Source: a virus. From it: a stretch of DNA of 24,131 nt. The DNA lies in IMG/VR virus record IMGVR_UViG_3300023174_000620, positions 1 through 24,131 of that record; one strand, written 5' to 3'. The position numbers and the translations under genes are program-made. The notes beneath the pieces were generated by a model. That model was not told the DNA's origin. It saw only the letters and a list, made by a program, of their open reading frames with translations, and ran no database searches. Positions 1 through 6,944 of this stretch are shown piece by piece. Each line of letters opens with the position of its first letter. Position 1 is the first letter of the stretch.

Positions 1-1037
1 CTGCCCATATAGGCTTGGTTTGCTGCTGTGCGGATGCCGACGCCTTGCTGCGCAACATTGCTGGCAAAAGTGCGGCGTTCGTTTTCCCTGGCGGTGGCGA
101 ATCGGTCGCGGTTGAGAAGCTCGGCTGCCATGGCGGATTGGCCGAGGCCGAGGCCACGGGCGGATGAGGCGGCGCGGGAGGATTGGATGGCGTCGCGGCT
201 CTGCTCGGCTGAGAGGGAGCGGCCGAGGGCGAGGTCGTTTGCGGCTTGGCCTTCCAGTTGGCCGAGGAGCCCATTGCCTCGGGCTTCATTCATAAGGCCG
301 CGCTCTGCGGCGCTGGCGCGGATGTTGTTAGAAGATACACTATCGACCGGTCCGGCCTGTGCGGCGCGTATGCGCTGGGCTTGGATTTGATCGGCGTTGT
401 AGCCTGCAGGGCCTTGCACATCGTTGACTTGCCCGAGGCGGGCGTAGTCCATCTGGCCCACATCGGCTACGCGGGAGCCGGTTACTTGGTCGGCGGCGAC
501 ATTCTGAGAGGAAATCTGGTCGGGCCGGTAGAGTTGGCCCATCGCCAGTTGGTTCAGCCGGGCTTGGGCAGGGTCGTTGTAGGCTGCTACGCGGTCGGCG
601 ACTTGGCCGACTTGGCTGTAGCTCTGTCCAAGCTGGGCGGAGGATGTTCCGGCATCTCGGATGTTTTGGTTGGCTGCGGCCGTGTATGTGCTGTCTTGTA
701 GTTTCTTGGCGATGTCGCCGGTGTTTTCGATGGCTTGGTCGCTGAGTCGGCCAGCGGTATCCACGGCGGTATTGGCCTGCGCCTGAGCATTTGCTTGGGC
801 GTAGCCGGAGATGGCAGCCATCTCTTCAGCGAGGCTGCGAGGCTGCGGGGTTGGCGGGGCGCTCATACCGCCCATGCCCATGCCGCCGGTGGACATTCCT
901 CCGCCGGACATTGCTGCACTCATGGCGGGTGCACTCATTGCTGCACTCATCGCGGGGGCTGCGCTCATCGCGCCAGCGCCGCCTCCGCCGCCGGACATTG
1001 CCCCTCCTCCGCCGCTGTTGCTCATGTTCATTGCCAT
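1..1037 (-). CDS. Gly/Met/Ala-rich virion protein, C-terminus outside window
   Basis: An open frame starts at the ATG at 1035-1037 and runs without a stop to the left edge, giving at least 345 residues. The first 60 residues are low complexity, built from Met-Ser steps with Gly, Ala and Pro (for example AMSAAPAMSAAMSAP). The rest is rich in Ala, Gln, Asn and Ser, looks largely helical and has almost no Cys. The start lies 4 bases after the stop of the SET gene, with an AGGA about 8 bases upstream. Its position after the fibre and nozzle genes and its composition suggest a structural protein, perhaps an internal or ejected one. That role is inference, as I see no enzymatic motif. The overlapping plus-strand frames here are GC-driven shadows. 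Confidence 0.75.
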   Translation of the reverse strand, partial: MAMNMSNSGGGGAMSGGGGGAGAMSAAPAMSAAMSAPAMSAAMSGGGMSTGGMGMGGMSAPPTPQPRSLAEEMAAISGYAQANAQAQANTAVDTAGRLSDQAIENTGDIAKKLQDSTYTAAANQNIRDAGTSSAQLGQSYSQVGQVADRVAAYNDPAQARLNQLAMGQLYRPDQISSQNVAADQVTGSRVADVGQMDYARLGQVNDVQGPAGYNADQIQAQRIRAAQAGPVDSVSSNNIRASAAERGLMNEARGNGLLGQLEGQAANDLALGRSLSAEQSRDAIQSSRAASSARGLGLGQSAMAAELLNRDRFATARENERRTFASNVAQQGVGIRTAANQAYMG

Positions 1038-1041
1038 AGGA

Positions 1042-1440
1042 TTATTCCTTTTCTAAGAAGTGCTTGGCGTTTTCTGCGCCGTAGTTGAGGGTGATCTCTT
1101 CGCCTGCGGCGATGTCGCGTAGGGCGTAGTGCCGCACCAGTTCATTCACCTGGTCGATCTCGTGGCTGGCGTTGGGGGTGTCGTGGTGGTTGTAGAGGGG
1201 AGCGAGGCCGAAGCCGAGGATGCTTGTGGAGTCGTCGAGGTAGTAGCTGTAGGTCTCGCAGGCGGGGGCTTTGGCGAGTTGCTTCTTCGGCACGCAGGCG
1301 TAGGGAGCTTCCTCGAGCACTTCGTGCTTGGCGATGGGGGCCGTGGCGAAGACACCCCACCGGTGCAAAGGGGAGCGGCGCACGGCGAGCTTGGTCGCGT
1401 GGTAGGGCTCTGGGCGGAGCATGGTGGGGGCGGGGGTCAT
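1042..1440 (-). CDS. SET-domain protein, putative protein lysine methyltransferase
   Basis: This is a 132-residue protein that is almost entirely one SET fold. Visible motifs are GVFA at residues 29-32 (usually GxG.FA), the cofactor and active-site segment NHHDTPNA at 84-91, and GEEITLNYG at 113-121. The last is the usual (G)EEI.(Y)G end of the domain, with its catalytic Tyr. SET enzymes move a methyl group from S-adenosylmethionine to protein lysines. No pre-SET or Cys-rich post-SET region is present, so it resembles small free-standing viral or bacterial SET proteins. Its ATG overlaps the fibre stop by 4 bases (ATGA), and the next virion gene starts 4 bases after its stop. It should therefore be made together with tail proteins. 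The target is unknown; virion or host proteins are both possible. Confidence 0.85.
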   Translation of the reverse strand: MTPAPTMLRPEPYHATKLAVRRSPLHRWGVFATAPIAKHEVLEEAPYACVPKKQLAKAPACETYSYYLDDSTSILGFGLAPLYNHHDTPNASHEIDQVNELVRHYALRDIAAGEEITLNYGAENAKHFLEKE

Positions 1441-2339
1441 AGGGATTCGAGGGAGGCGACGCGGGCGGCTAGTTCTTGGACGGCGGCGACGAGGAGCGGG
1501 ACGAGTTTGCTTTGGTCAATGCCTTGGTAGATTGGCTTGCCGTCAGAATCGACTTCATCTTTGGTGCCGGTGACTGATTCGGGCACAACGGATTGCGCTT
1601 CGTGGGCAAGGAAGCCGTCTATTTTAGATGCGGCAGGGTCGGTCAGCCAGTTAAACCGGCGGACGGGTATTTGTAACAAGCGAGCTACGGCGTCTGTCAG
1701 TGGCTCTATGTTGGTTTTGAGGCGATAATCGGAGGACGTGTTGTAGGAAACAGAATTACCTGTACCTTTTACAATAGAGCCAGCTGCTTGATAGTTGTCG
1801 CCCCAAAAAACCATAAAACTATTTGGGAAAGTATCGTTTTCATTTACGCCTACTCTAAATCCATTTATTGTTCCGAATGATCCTTTTTGGGCACTAATAG
1901 CTCCACCGCTGTCTCGGGCGACGATAGTGTTAGCCGTGTTGGCGCTGGTGGCAGTAGTGCGGGCATTAGCGAGAGTTCCCGCAGTTATGTCGCTGGCTTG
2001 GTGCGTGTGCGTAGTCGGCGTCCTTGCATCCGACAGGCGGAAGTCGTTTGTGATGACCGCAGTGCCGGTGATGGCGCTCGGTGCAATACCCGTGGCTGGC
2101 GCATAGCTTCCAAGTGGTTGTTTGCCTGCTAGCTCGCTTGTGAGATTGGTCACCGCAGATTGCGCCACTTTGTTGGCCGTAGTAATTTGTGCAAGTTTGG
2201 TGTCGGCGATGGCAGCACTGGCAGAAATGTCGGCGTTGACAATGTTGATGACGGTGGCGGCTTCCACCAACGAGTGGAGGCTGCCAGGGGTAACAAGTTC
2301 GCCGTCTCTGAAGGTTTTGCCTTTATTAAGAGTTGCCAT
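1437..2339 (-). CDS. Tail fibre/spike with C-terminal S74 self-cleaving chaperone
   Basis: This 300-residue protein has a repetitive Ala/Thr/Ser-rich shaft. It includes SDARTPTTHTHQASDI near residues 103-118, a segment common in phage fibres. Residues about 200-300 form a Peptidase_S74 domain: SSDYRLKTNI at 202-211 holds the expected Ser and Lys, GFLAHEAQ follows at 242-249, and the end is helical and coiled-coil-like. In this family the domain helps the fibre trimerise and then cuts itself off. The start is 2 bases after the nozzle gene's stop. Residues about 150-205 (roughly 1730-1890) are AT-rich compared with their flanks, which suggests an exchanged receptor-binding segment. Family assignment of the C-terminus is firm; the receptor is unknown. 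Confidence 0.9.
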   Translation of the reverse strand: MATLNKGKTFRDGELVTPGSLHSLVEAATVINIVNADISASAAIADTKLAQITTANKVAQSAVTNLTSELAGKQPLGSYAPATGIAPSAITGTAVITNDFRLSDARTPTTHTHQASDITAGTLANARTTATSANTANTIVARDSGGAISAQKGSFGTINGFRVGVNENDTFPNSFMVFWGDNYQAAGSIVKGTGNSVSYNTSSDYRLKTNIEPLTDAVARLLQIPVRRFNWLTDPAASKIDGFLAHEAQSVVPESVTGTKDEVDSDGKPIYQGIDQSKLVPLLVAAVQELAARVASLESL

Positions 2340-2341
2340 AT

Positions 2342-4222
2342 TTAGTTGAGGGTGCGGGTTTCGGTGGGGTCGAGAGGGGAGCGAGTGGCTTCGGCGCTGA
2401 TTTGACGCAATATGGGGCGGCCGCTTTGCGTTGCAAAACGGAGGTCGAGCCCGGTGGCTTTACAGCGCAGGGGGGCTTTGAGCGTGTAATCCTCCTCGTC
2501 GCCGGTGGTGTTCTCCAGGGAGGCGACTTGAAAATCAGCATCGTAGTCAGTCGTTATGGCATCAAGCGTGCAAGCGGAGGCGTCTGGTAGGAGCACGCTG
2601 GCCTTAGCGCGGGTCAGGCGCTTTGTGTTGAGGCTCCCCCACCCGTAGCGGCGAGTGATGAGTTCGGCTTGGATTTCGGTGTAGAGGTTTTGCGCGTTGG
2701 CGAATGGCACTTCGTCGCCGTAGTCGAGCTCATCAAGGAGAAAGAGTGTGCCTGCGCGGCTGGCAACAAAGAGGCGGCGCTGGCTGTCGTAAGTGGCGAC
2801 CAGTAGCTCGTCAAGGTTAATAGCGTAGGTATCGCGGCTCTCCCATTGCTGGTTTAGAGCGTTCCAAAGGAAAAGAGTATTGTTGGCCGTGGCGTTCTCA
2901 CCGATGGGCACGGCGAGGTAATAGCGATTGTTCCACCAACGGCCTACGGCAAGGTATGCGTAGTCGCTACTAATTTCGTCGATCTGGTCGGCAATGGAGT
3001 CCGAGAGAGGCTGGGTGTTGGCCCGGAGCTTGAGGTCGAGCTGGGTGTCGAGGCGGTAAACTCCGGCGTCAGAAAGAAAGAAAACAAATTGCCCAGCCGT
3101 CTGGATCGAGCGGCGGGCTACGCATCCGATCTCGTCGGTGAGGAGCGTGAGGCGGGAAACGGCGGAGTCCACCGTAAAGGTGTCGCCTGTTGCATTACTG
3201 GTGTCAGTGAGGTTGGCAAGCCAGATGCTATTACGCATAAAAACCAGCGCTTGGCCTTCGACCCATGGGTGAATGGCGACGAGGTAGTCGTTGCTTCCCT
3301 GGTTAGCGCGGAAGCTCTGAAAAAACGGATCGTAGAGGTCGGGGTCCAGAACATCCGAGATGGCCACGGTGTCTCGGCCGTCGGGGATCCAGAGTCTGTT
3401 TCCGATGTAGCTGGCCCAACCGGTGGAGCGCAGGGTTTTAAATGTTACCCCCTCGGCAGGCACGCCTGAGTCGGCGCGGTAGAACCCTGATGAATCAAAC
3501 CACAAAGGAGCCTTGACGCGGCGGATTGCAATGTCGGCGGCGATATCCGGCAGTGTGCCAGCAGGCACTGAGATGGTAAAAGAATTTGTGGTCGCGGTGA
3601 GAATGTCGAACTCATGGCCTTGGAATGCCGCCACATTCCCATACTCGATCCGCACGCGCTGCCCCGCAGCAAGTCCATGGGCGGTAATGAAAACGGTAGC
3701 CATGGTGCCAGAGACCGCAATGCCACTTGAGTCGGTGTATTTCCAATCGTAGGCCGGGAGCGTCATGTCTGCTTTGCGCAGGAGGTAAAAACGATTAAAT
3801 GCCTGGAGCGTCGAGACGCTATCCGTGGGCTCGATAATTTCCCCAGACGGATAGTTGATCTCCTCGATAGGCTCGTTCTGCCGGTACAGAAAAGCTGAGG
3901 TCGGCCCGCAAAGGACGATGTATTCATTCTCGTCGTCGTAGTTCGGCGAGCTGAAAACGCCCGAGGCAAAGATGCCGCCGCTGTAGATCGTGCGCACGAT
4001 GGCCTTAGCATTCAGCACGAAGGGCAGAGTTAGCGGTTGCGTGCCTACGGAGATACCATCGCCCAACCGCTTCGCGCCCTTGCGTGTCTGCGCCACGCCT
4101 CGGTCAAGTCGCATGTTTTCGGCATACTGGATCATACCCGGTTGCAGTTGCAGCGGGTTCAAGCGGGAGGCCATGCCGAGGAATCCGGCATCGCCTTCGA
4201 CTATGGTTTGATCGTCGGGCAT
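2342..4222 (-). CDS. Tail nozzle/tubular-type structural protein (beta-propeller-like)
   Basis: This is a 626-residue protein. Its N-terminus (MASRLNPLQLQPGMIQYAEN at about 17-36, then MRLDRGVAQTRKG) matches the usual opening of long podoviral tail proteins, where a 'places-to-values' sentence about loci is followed by an RxGxxxTRxG motif. The remainder is beta-rich with repeated segments such as NRLWIPDGRD, NSIWLANLTD and GTLFLLDELD spaced like propeller blades. By analogy with T7 gp12 or P22 gp10-type proteins it would form the tail tube or nozzle. It precedes the S74 fibre by 2 bases, which fits fibre attachment to the tail tip. The ATG at 4222 lies 8 bases after a TATAAT and has no purine-rich ribosome site. 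Confidence 0.75.
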   Translation of the reverse strand: MPDDQTIVEGDAGFLGMASRLNPLQLQPGMIQYAENMRLDRGVAQTRKGAKRLGDGISVGTQPLTLPFVLNAKAIVRTIYSGGIFASGVFSSPNYDDENEYIVLCGPTSAFLYRQNEPIEEINYPSGEIIEPTDSVSTLQAFNRFYLLRKADMTLPAYDWKYTDSSGIAVSGTMATVFITAHGLAAGQRVRIEYGNVAAFQGHEFDILTATTNSFTISVPAGTLPDIAADIAIRRVKAPLWFDSSGFYRADSGVPAEGVTFKTLRSTGWASYIGNRLWIPDGRDTVAISDVLDPDLYDPFFQSFRANQGSNDYLVAIHPWVEGQALVFMRNSIWLANLTDTSNATGDTFTVDSAVSRLTLLTDEIGCVARRSIQTAGQFVFFLSDAGVYRLDTQLDLKLRANTQPLSDSIADQIDEISSDYAYLAVGRWWNNRYYLAVPIGENATANNTLFLWNALNQQWESRDTYAINLDELLVATYDSQRRLFVASRAGTLFLLDELDYGDEVPFANAQNLYTEIQAELITRRYGWGSLNTKRLTRAKASVLLPDASACTLDAITTDYDADFQVASLENTTGDEEDYTLKAPLRCKATGLDLRFATQSGRPILRQISAEATRSPLDPTETRTLN

Positions 4223-4230
4223 CTACTTTG

Positions 4231-4251
4231 ATTATAGGGTGAGCGTGTCAA
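4231..4251 (-). promoter_or_regulatory. TTGACAC...TATAAT motif before nozzle gene (copy A)
   Basis: On the minus strand TTGACA (4246-4251) is followed after 9 bases by TATAAT (4231-4236), and the nozzle ATG is 8 bases further on. The same arrangement with a similar spacer occurs at 10764-10784. The 9-base gap is too short for a normal sigma-70 promoter. The TATAAT alone is placed where a -10 box would give a leaderless or near-leaderless mRNA. The motif overlaps the end of the upstream winged-helix gene. Confidence 0.45.
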
Positions 4252-4675
4252 GCATCCCTCGAATGGCGAGGGATGATAATTTTGACTCTCCACGCCATCG
4301 GCATCGGGCGGCAATTTCGCTCGGGCGCAGATGTCGATAACGAACGCACGTCTGCCGCACTCGGTCGAGAAGGTGTGCGGGGATGCCAGGGACTGCTTGC
4401 GTGGTGGGCGGCTTGGATTTAGCTGGCTGGGTTTTGTCAGAAACCTGCTTGGTTTTCCCTGCCTGTCGGTATCCTGTTTGATATAGAAGTTGGCGACTGC
4501 CTTCCTGCCAGTGAGGGAATGTTTGTTTCTCGACCAGGCCTTCTCGGATCGAGGCGGCGAGGATTTTGGCGACTTCGCTTGGCTCGCAATCGAGGTCTGC
4601 GGCAATTTCGTCAGTGGTGCTCCAGCCGGGCGGAAGCGAGTTGGATTTTTTGGCTAGGTGTTTCCAGGTGCTCAT
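4232..4675 (-). CDS. Winged-helix DNA-binding-like protein
   Basis: This 147-residue protein has a helix-turn-helix region at about residues 18-52: WSTTDEIAADLDCEPSEVAK followed by ILAASIREGLVEKQTF, the pattern of a MarR-like winged helix with a wing after the recognition helix. A Lys/Pro/Thr-rich linker follows (about 70-95), and a second short helical segment with LRPSEIAARCRW (about 118-129) could be another DNA-contacting helix. Its ATG overlaps the metallophosphoesterase stop by 4 bases. It might regulate late genes or act as a small-terminase-like DNA binder. Neither role can be shown here, and no small terminase is otherwise recognised in the window. Confidence 0.65.
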   Translation of the reverse strand: MSTWKHLAKKSNSLPPGWSTTDEIAADLDCEPSEVAKILAASIREGLVEKQTFPHWQEGSRQLLYQTGYRQAGKTKQVSDKTQPAKSKPPTTQAVPGIPAHLLDRVRQTCVRYRHLRPSEIAARCRWRGESKLSSLAIRGMLDTLTL

Positions 4676-5679
4676 AGGTAGATGGGGGCTGTCATGGTCC
4701 TGCCGCGCTTTTTATCCAGGAGGAAATAGGTCTGCGTGGGGGGCTCGAAGCTCGCCTTGATGCTTAACGCGTAAGCGTTGTAGCCGATGAGGCTGCCGTT
4801 GCAGAGCCAGTGCCGGTTCTGCTGGTATTGGTGCCAGTGCCCAAAGAGGTCAAGGTCGGCTCGGTTCGGCGACTTATTCCAGCTTGCGATAGCTTTCTCT
4901 GTTGGGATGGTAAGGCCGCCGATGCCGCCTTGAAATTTAAGCCCGTCTCCGTGGTGGAATCGCAGGCGGCGGTCATAGACCGTCATAAAATTAAAATAGC
5001 TGTCGGCAATCTGCCATTCGATCTGTTGGTCTCCGTGGAAACGGCCTTCGAGGATGCGATACAACAACCACTCGTAACTATGCGCCGCACCTGTGGCGTG
5101 GCGAGTTTTGATCGTCGTGCGGCCATGGTTGCCATAGCTGGTGGGAAGCAAGATTCGCTTGAAGTGCGGCTTGAGCGTAGCGAGGCCGTCTGCCAGCCGG
5201 TCTTGCAGCCAGAGGATGACTTGCGTCGGCGTCTTGCTATTCGACTCCGCAAGTTCTTCGTGAATCAAGCCGCTCATCAAATCGCCGCCGAGCCACAAAA
5301 CGAGATCGTCGATCTTGGCGCCGTGGCGCTCGATCTCGGTGAGGCGGGCTATGGTGGAGAAAAATTTCTCAATGCGGGTCTTGGCGATGGGCAGGCGGTA
5401 TTCGTTGAGGCCGTTGACCGATGCCGCTTCCACCGTCTCTTCCACATGCCAATCGCTGGCCAGCGCGATGGCGACAGCCTCGGCCTTGTCGTTCATGTTG
5501 ACCGAGAGCGGCTGCGGCCGGATGCGTGTCTTGCCGAGCGATAGCGCAATGCCGAGTTGCTTCTCCAGCGACTCGACGCTGGCCTGGTATTGAGCGAGCT
5601 TGGCCTTGAGCGCATCGACTTCGGTCTTGTGCGCCTTGTCCGCCTGCTCGCGGGCTATTGCTGACCAAGATGTTTTCAT
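4672..5679 (-). CDS. Calcineurin-like metallophosphoesterase
   Basis: This 335-residue protein carries the metal-binding motifs of the family in order: SDWH at residues 75-78 (DxH), GGDLMSG at 131-137 (GD), GNHGR at 183-187 (GNH), FHHGD at 241-245 and GHWHQ at 280-284 (GHxH). Residues about 10-50 form a charged coiled coil. These enzymes use two metal ions to cut phosphomonoesters or phosphodiesters, including nucleic acids (the Mre11/SbcD branch). It is coupled by ATGA overlaps to the acidic small protein upstream and the winged-helix protein downstream, and sits between lysis and tail genes. A DNA end-processing role is possible but is only inferred. Confidence 0.88.
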   Translation of the reverse strand: MKTSWSAIAREQADKAHKTEVDALKAKLAQYQASVESLEKQLGIALSLGKTRIRPQPLSVNMNDKAEAVAIALASDWHVEETVEAASVNGLNEYRLPIAKTRIEKFFSTIARLTEIERHGAKIDDLVLWLGGDLMSGLIHEELAESNSKTPTQVILWLQDRLADGLATLKPHFKRILLPTSYGNHGRTTIKTRHATGAAHSYEWLLYRILEGRFHGDQQIEWQIADSYFNFMTVYDRRLRFHHGDGLKFQGGIGGLTIPTEKAIASWNKSPNRADLDLFGHWHQYQQNRHWLCNGSLIGYNAYALSIKASFEPPTQTYFLLDKKRGRTMTAPIYL

Positions 5680-5924
5680 ACTTCTTCCTCCTCCTCGTCG
5701 TCTTCAAAATCATCGCACGGCCACAGCAAATCCTCGCATTCTTGAGCGATGGCTTTGGCCGCATACTCATTCCCGAATTTGAAATCCATGTAGTAGGTCT
5801 TTCCGTCTCCCTCCCAACTGACGACACAGATGCCGACATCGAAGTGCTCGGCCAGAATATTGCGAACCTTGAGCAATACCGCCTCGCGGTCTTCGGGAGG
5901 TTGGTTTTTGGGTTTTCGGCTCAT
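5676..5924 (-). CDS. Small acidic-tailed protein of unknown function
   Basis: This is an 82-residue protein starting at the ATG that overlaps the endolysin stop (ATGA). The N-terminus is basic (MSRKPKNQPPEDR), the middle is a mixed alpha/beta segment (VLLKVRNILAEHFDVGICVV, then WEGDGKTYYMDFKFGN), and the tail is a run of acidic residues ending DDEEEEEV. No family is recognised. The layout resembles small phage proteins that bind nucleic acid or an enzyme partner, and it is coupled to the metallophosphoesterase by another ATGA overlap, so a partner role is possible. Confidence 0.75.
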   Translation of the reverse strand: MSRKPKNQPPEDREAVLLKVRNILAEHFDVGICVVSWEGDGKTYYMDFKFGNEYAAKAIAQECEDLLWPCDDFEDDEEEEEV

Positions 5925-6433
5925 GCGGTTTTCGGGTGGATTCGGATGAAATTTCGGGCGAGGGATTTGGCTCTCGTCTTGCGCCACACTCCGTCTCCTG
6001 TCGCGCTGTCGCGGTCGCCGCGTCCGTTGGTGTTCCCTTCCACCGTGATGAGCTGCGAACCGGTGTCGAATTCCACTATGCCGACATGCGAGAAATCAAA
6101 AACAACGAGATCGCCAGGTTGAGCGCGGACATCTTCGGGCAGGATGGTGGTGGTCTTCGGGCGGTTTTTGGACCACCCGAGGAACCCATAGGCCAGCGCA
6201 GTCTTGGGACGCCACTCATCGAGCGGGCGGGAGGTATTTAGCCAGCCCAGTACACCAGGCTCGGCAAGCCATTTTGAAATGCACCAGTCCACAAACGCCG
6301 CGCACCATGGCCATGAAGCAGGCTTCAAGTCGGTGGCTTTTTGGTAGGTGCGTACAGCCGTGCCGTTGTTGTTGCCGCCCTCTTCTCTCACGCCGATTTG
6401 CTCGGCGGCAATCTCGGCGAGCCGGTGAATCAT
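5921..6433 (-). CDS. Endolysin, CHAP-like cysteine amidase/peptidase
   Basis: This is a 170-residue protein. WPWCAAFVDWC at residues 41-51 holds the likely nucleophile Cys44, FSHVGIVEF at 114-122 holds the catalytic His116, and VEGNTNG at 131-137 is the usual third block of CHAP/NlpC-like lysins. These enzymes cut peptide or amide bonds in peptidoglycan. There is no separate wall-binding domain and no signal peptide, so it would depend on a holin. I chose the ATG at 6433 because it overlaps the lipoprotein stop (ATGA), although the frame stays open further upstream. Two holin-like genes and a lipoprotein directly precede it, which supports the call. Confidence 0.88.
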   Translation of the reverse strand: MIHRLAEIAAEQIGVREEGGNNNGTAVRTYQKATDLKPASWPWCAAFVDWCISKWLAEPGVLGWLNTSRPLDEWRPKTALAYGFLGWSKNRPKTTTILPEDVRAQPGDLVVFDFSHVGIVEFDTGSQLITVEGNTNGRGDRDSATGDGVWRKTRAKSLARNFIRIHPKTA

Positions 6434-6606
6434 TTGCTGGATGTTGTTTTGGGAAGCTCCGGCAGGGCGTAGCAGAATGTGCCGTAGTCCGTCGTGAGGC
6501 AGACTTGTGGGTTGCGCATGCTGGCGCATCCCCCGAGGAGCAGGAGCGCTCCTACGGCAAAGGCGGTTGCAATCAAGCCGGTTACGATCTGGGCGGGAGG
6601 GATCAT
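6430..6606 (-). CDS. Small lipoprotein, Rz1/o-spanin-like
   Basis: This 58-residue frame has a hydrophobic N-terminus (about residues 6-24) ending in a lipobox, LLGGCAS with the lipidated Cys at 27. A short Cys- and Pro-containing tail of about 30 residues follows. It overlaps the second holin-like gene by ATGA at its start and the endolysin by ATGA at its end, so it fills the gap between them exactly. In Gram-negative phages a small outer-membrane lipoprotein in this position is usually an o-spanin that helps breach the outer membrane. No separate inner-membrane i-spanin is seen, so it could work alone or with one of the holin-like proteins. Lipobox and position are visible; spanin function is inferred. 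Confidence 0.75.
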   Translation of the reverse strand: MIPPAQIVTGLIATAFAVGALLLLGGCASMRNPQVCLTTDYGTFCYALPELPKTTSSK

Positions 6607-6767
6607 TTTTCCTTTCGGAAGACTTCGATCAAGCCAATCACGGCGGCCACTGCGGCAGCGATGGCGTTGACCTGGGCGGGATCTACTGCGATGCCACCGA
6701 GACCGGCCAGAATGGCGAGGCCGCGAAATGTCGAGGGTTCTTTGAGGCGGGCGAGGATGTTATTCAT
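6603..6767 (-). CDS. Second holin-like small membrane protein
   Basis: This is a 54-residue protein beginning MNNILARLKEPSTFRGLAIL. It has two hydrophobic segments, about residues 15-27 and 34-49, and a basic end, VFRKEK. The LKEPSTxxGLA opening is typical of small phage holins in lysis cassettes. The ATG at 6767 overlaps the first holin-like gene by 8 bases, and the stop overlaps the lipoprotein start by ATGA. It could be the working holin, or a partner or antiholin of the first protein; the sequence does not decide. Confidence 0.72.
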   Translation of the reverse strand: MNNILARLKEPSTFRGLAILAGLGGIAVDPAQVNAIAAAVAAVIGLIEVFRKEK

Positions 6768-6942
6768 GGGGGTGCTTTTTGTTGCGGAGAATGGCGTAGA
6801 GGGAAGCGAGACCGACGAGGCAGCCGATGACAAGCGAGGCCACACGCAGCCACGCTTCCAGTTCCGGCAGCATGGAGAGCGTGATGCCGCTCGCCGTAGC
6901 AAGCAGGCCGGTGAAGGAGGCTGTGGCTTGGTGCGTGTCCAT
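6760..6942 (-). CDS. Holin-like small membrane protein
   Basis: This is a 60-residue protein. A moderately hydrophobic segment at about residues 8-26 is followed by a strong membrane helix at about 33-52 (RVASLVIGCLVGLASLYAIL). It ends in a short charged tail, RNKKHPHE. Small size, membrane segments, a charged C-terminus and a place at the head of the lysis genes are the usual features of holins, which form the membrane hole that frees the endolysin. It starts 2 bases after the stop of the repeat-rich fibre protein. Confidence 0.7.
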   Translation of the reverse strand: MDTHQATASFTGLLATASGITLSMLPELEAWLRVASLVIGCLVGLASLYAILRNKKHPHE

Positions 6943-6944
6943 TG

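Noticed and set aside
4231-4251. Canonical sigma-70 promoter (TTGACA and TATAAT)
   Set aside because: The spacing is 9 bases, too short for -35/-10 binding by ordinary sigma factors. It is kept only as an unexplained repeated motif.
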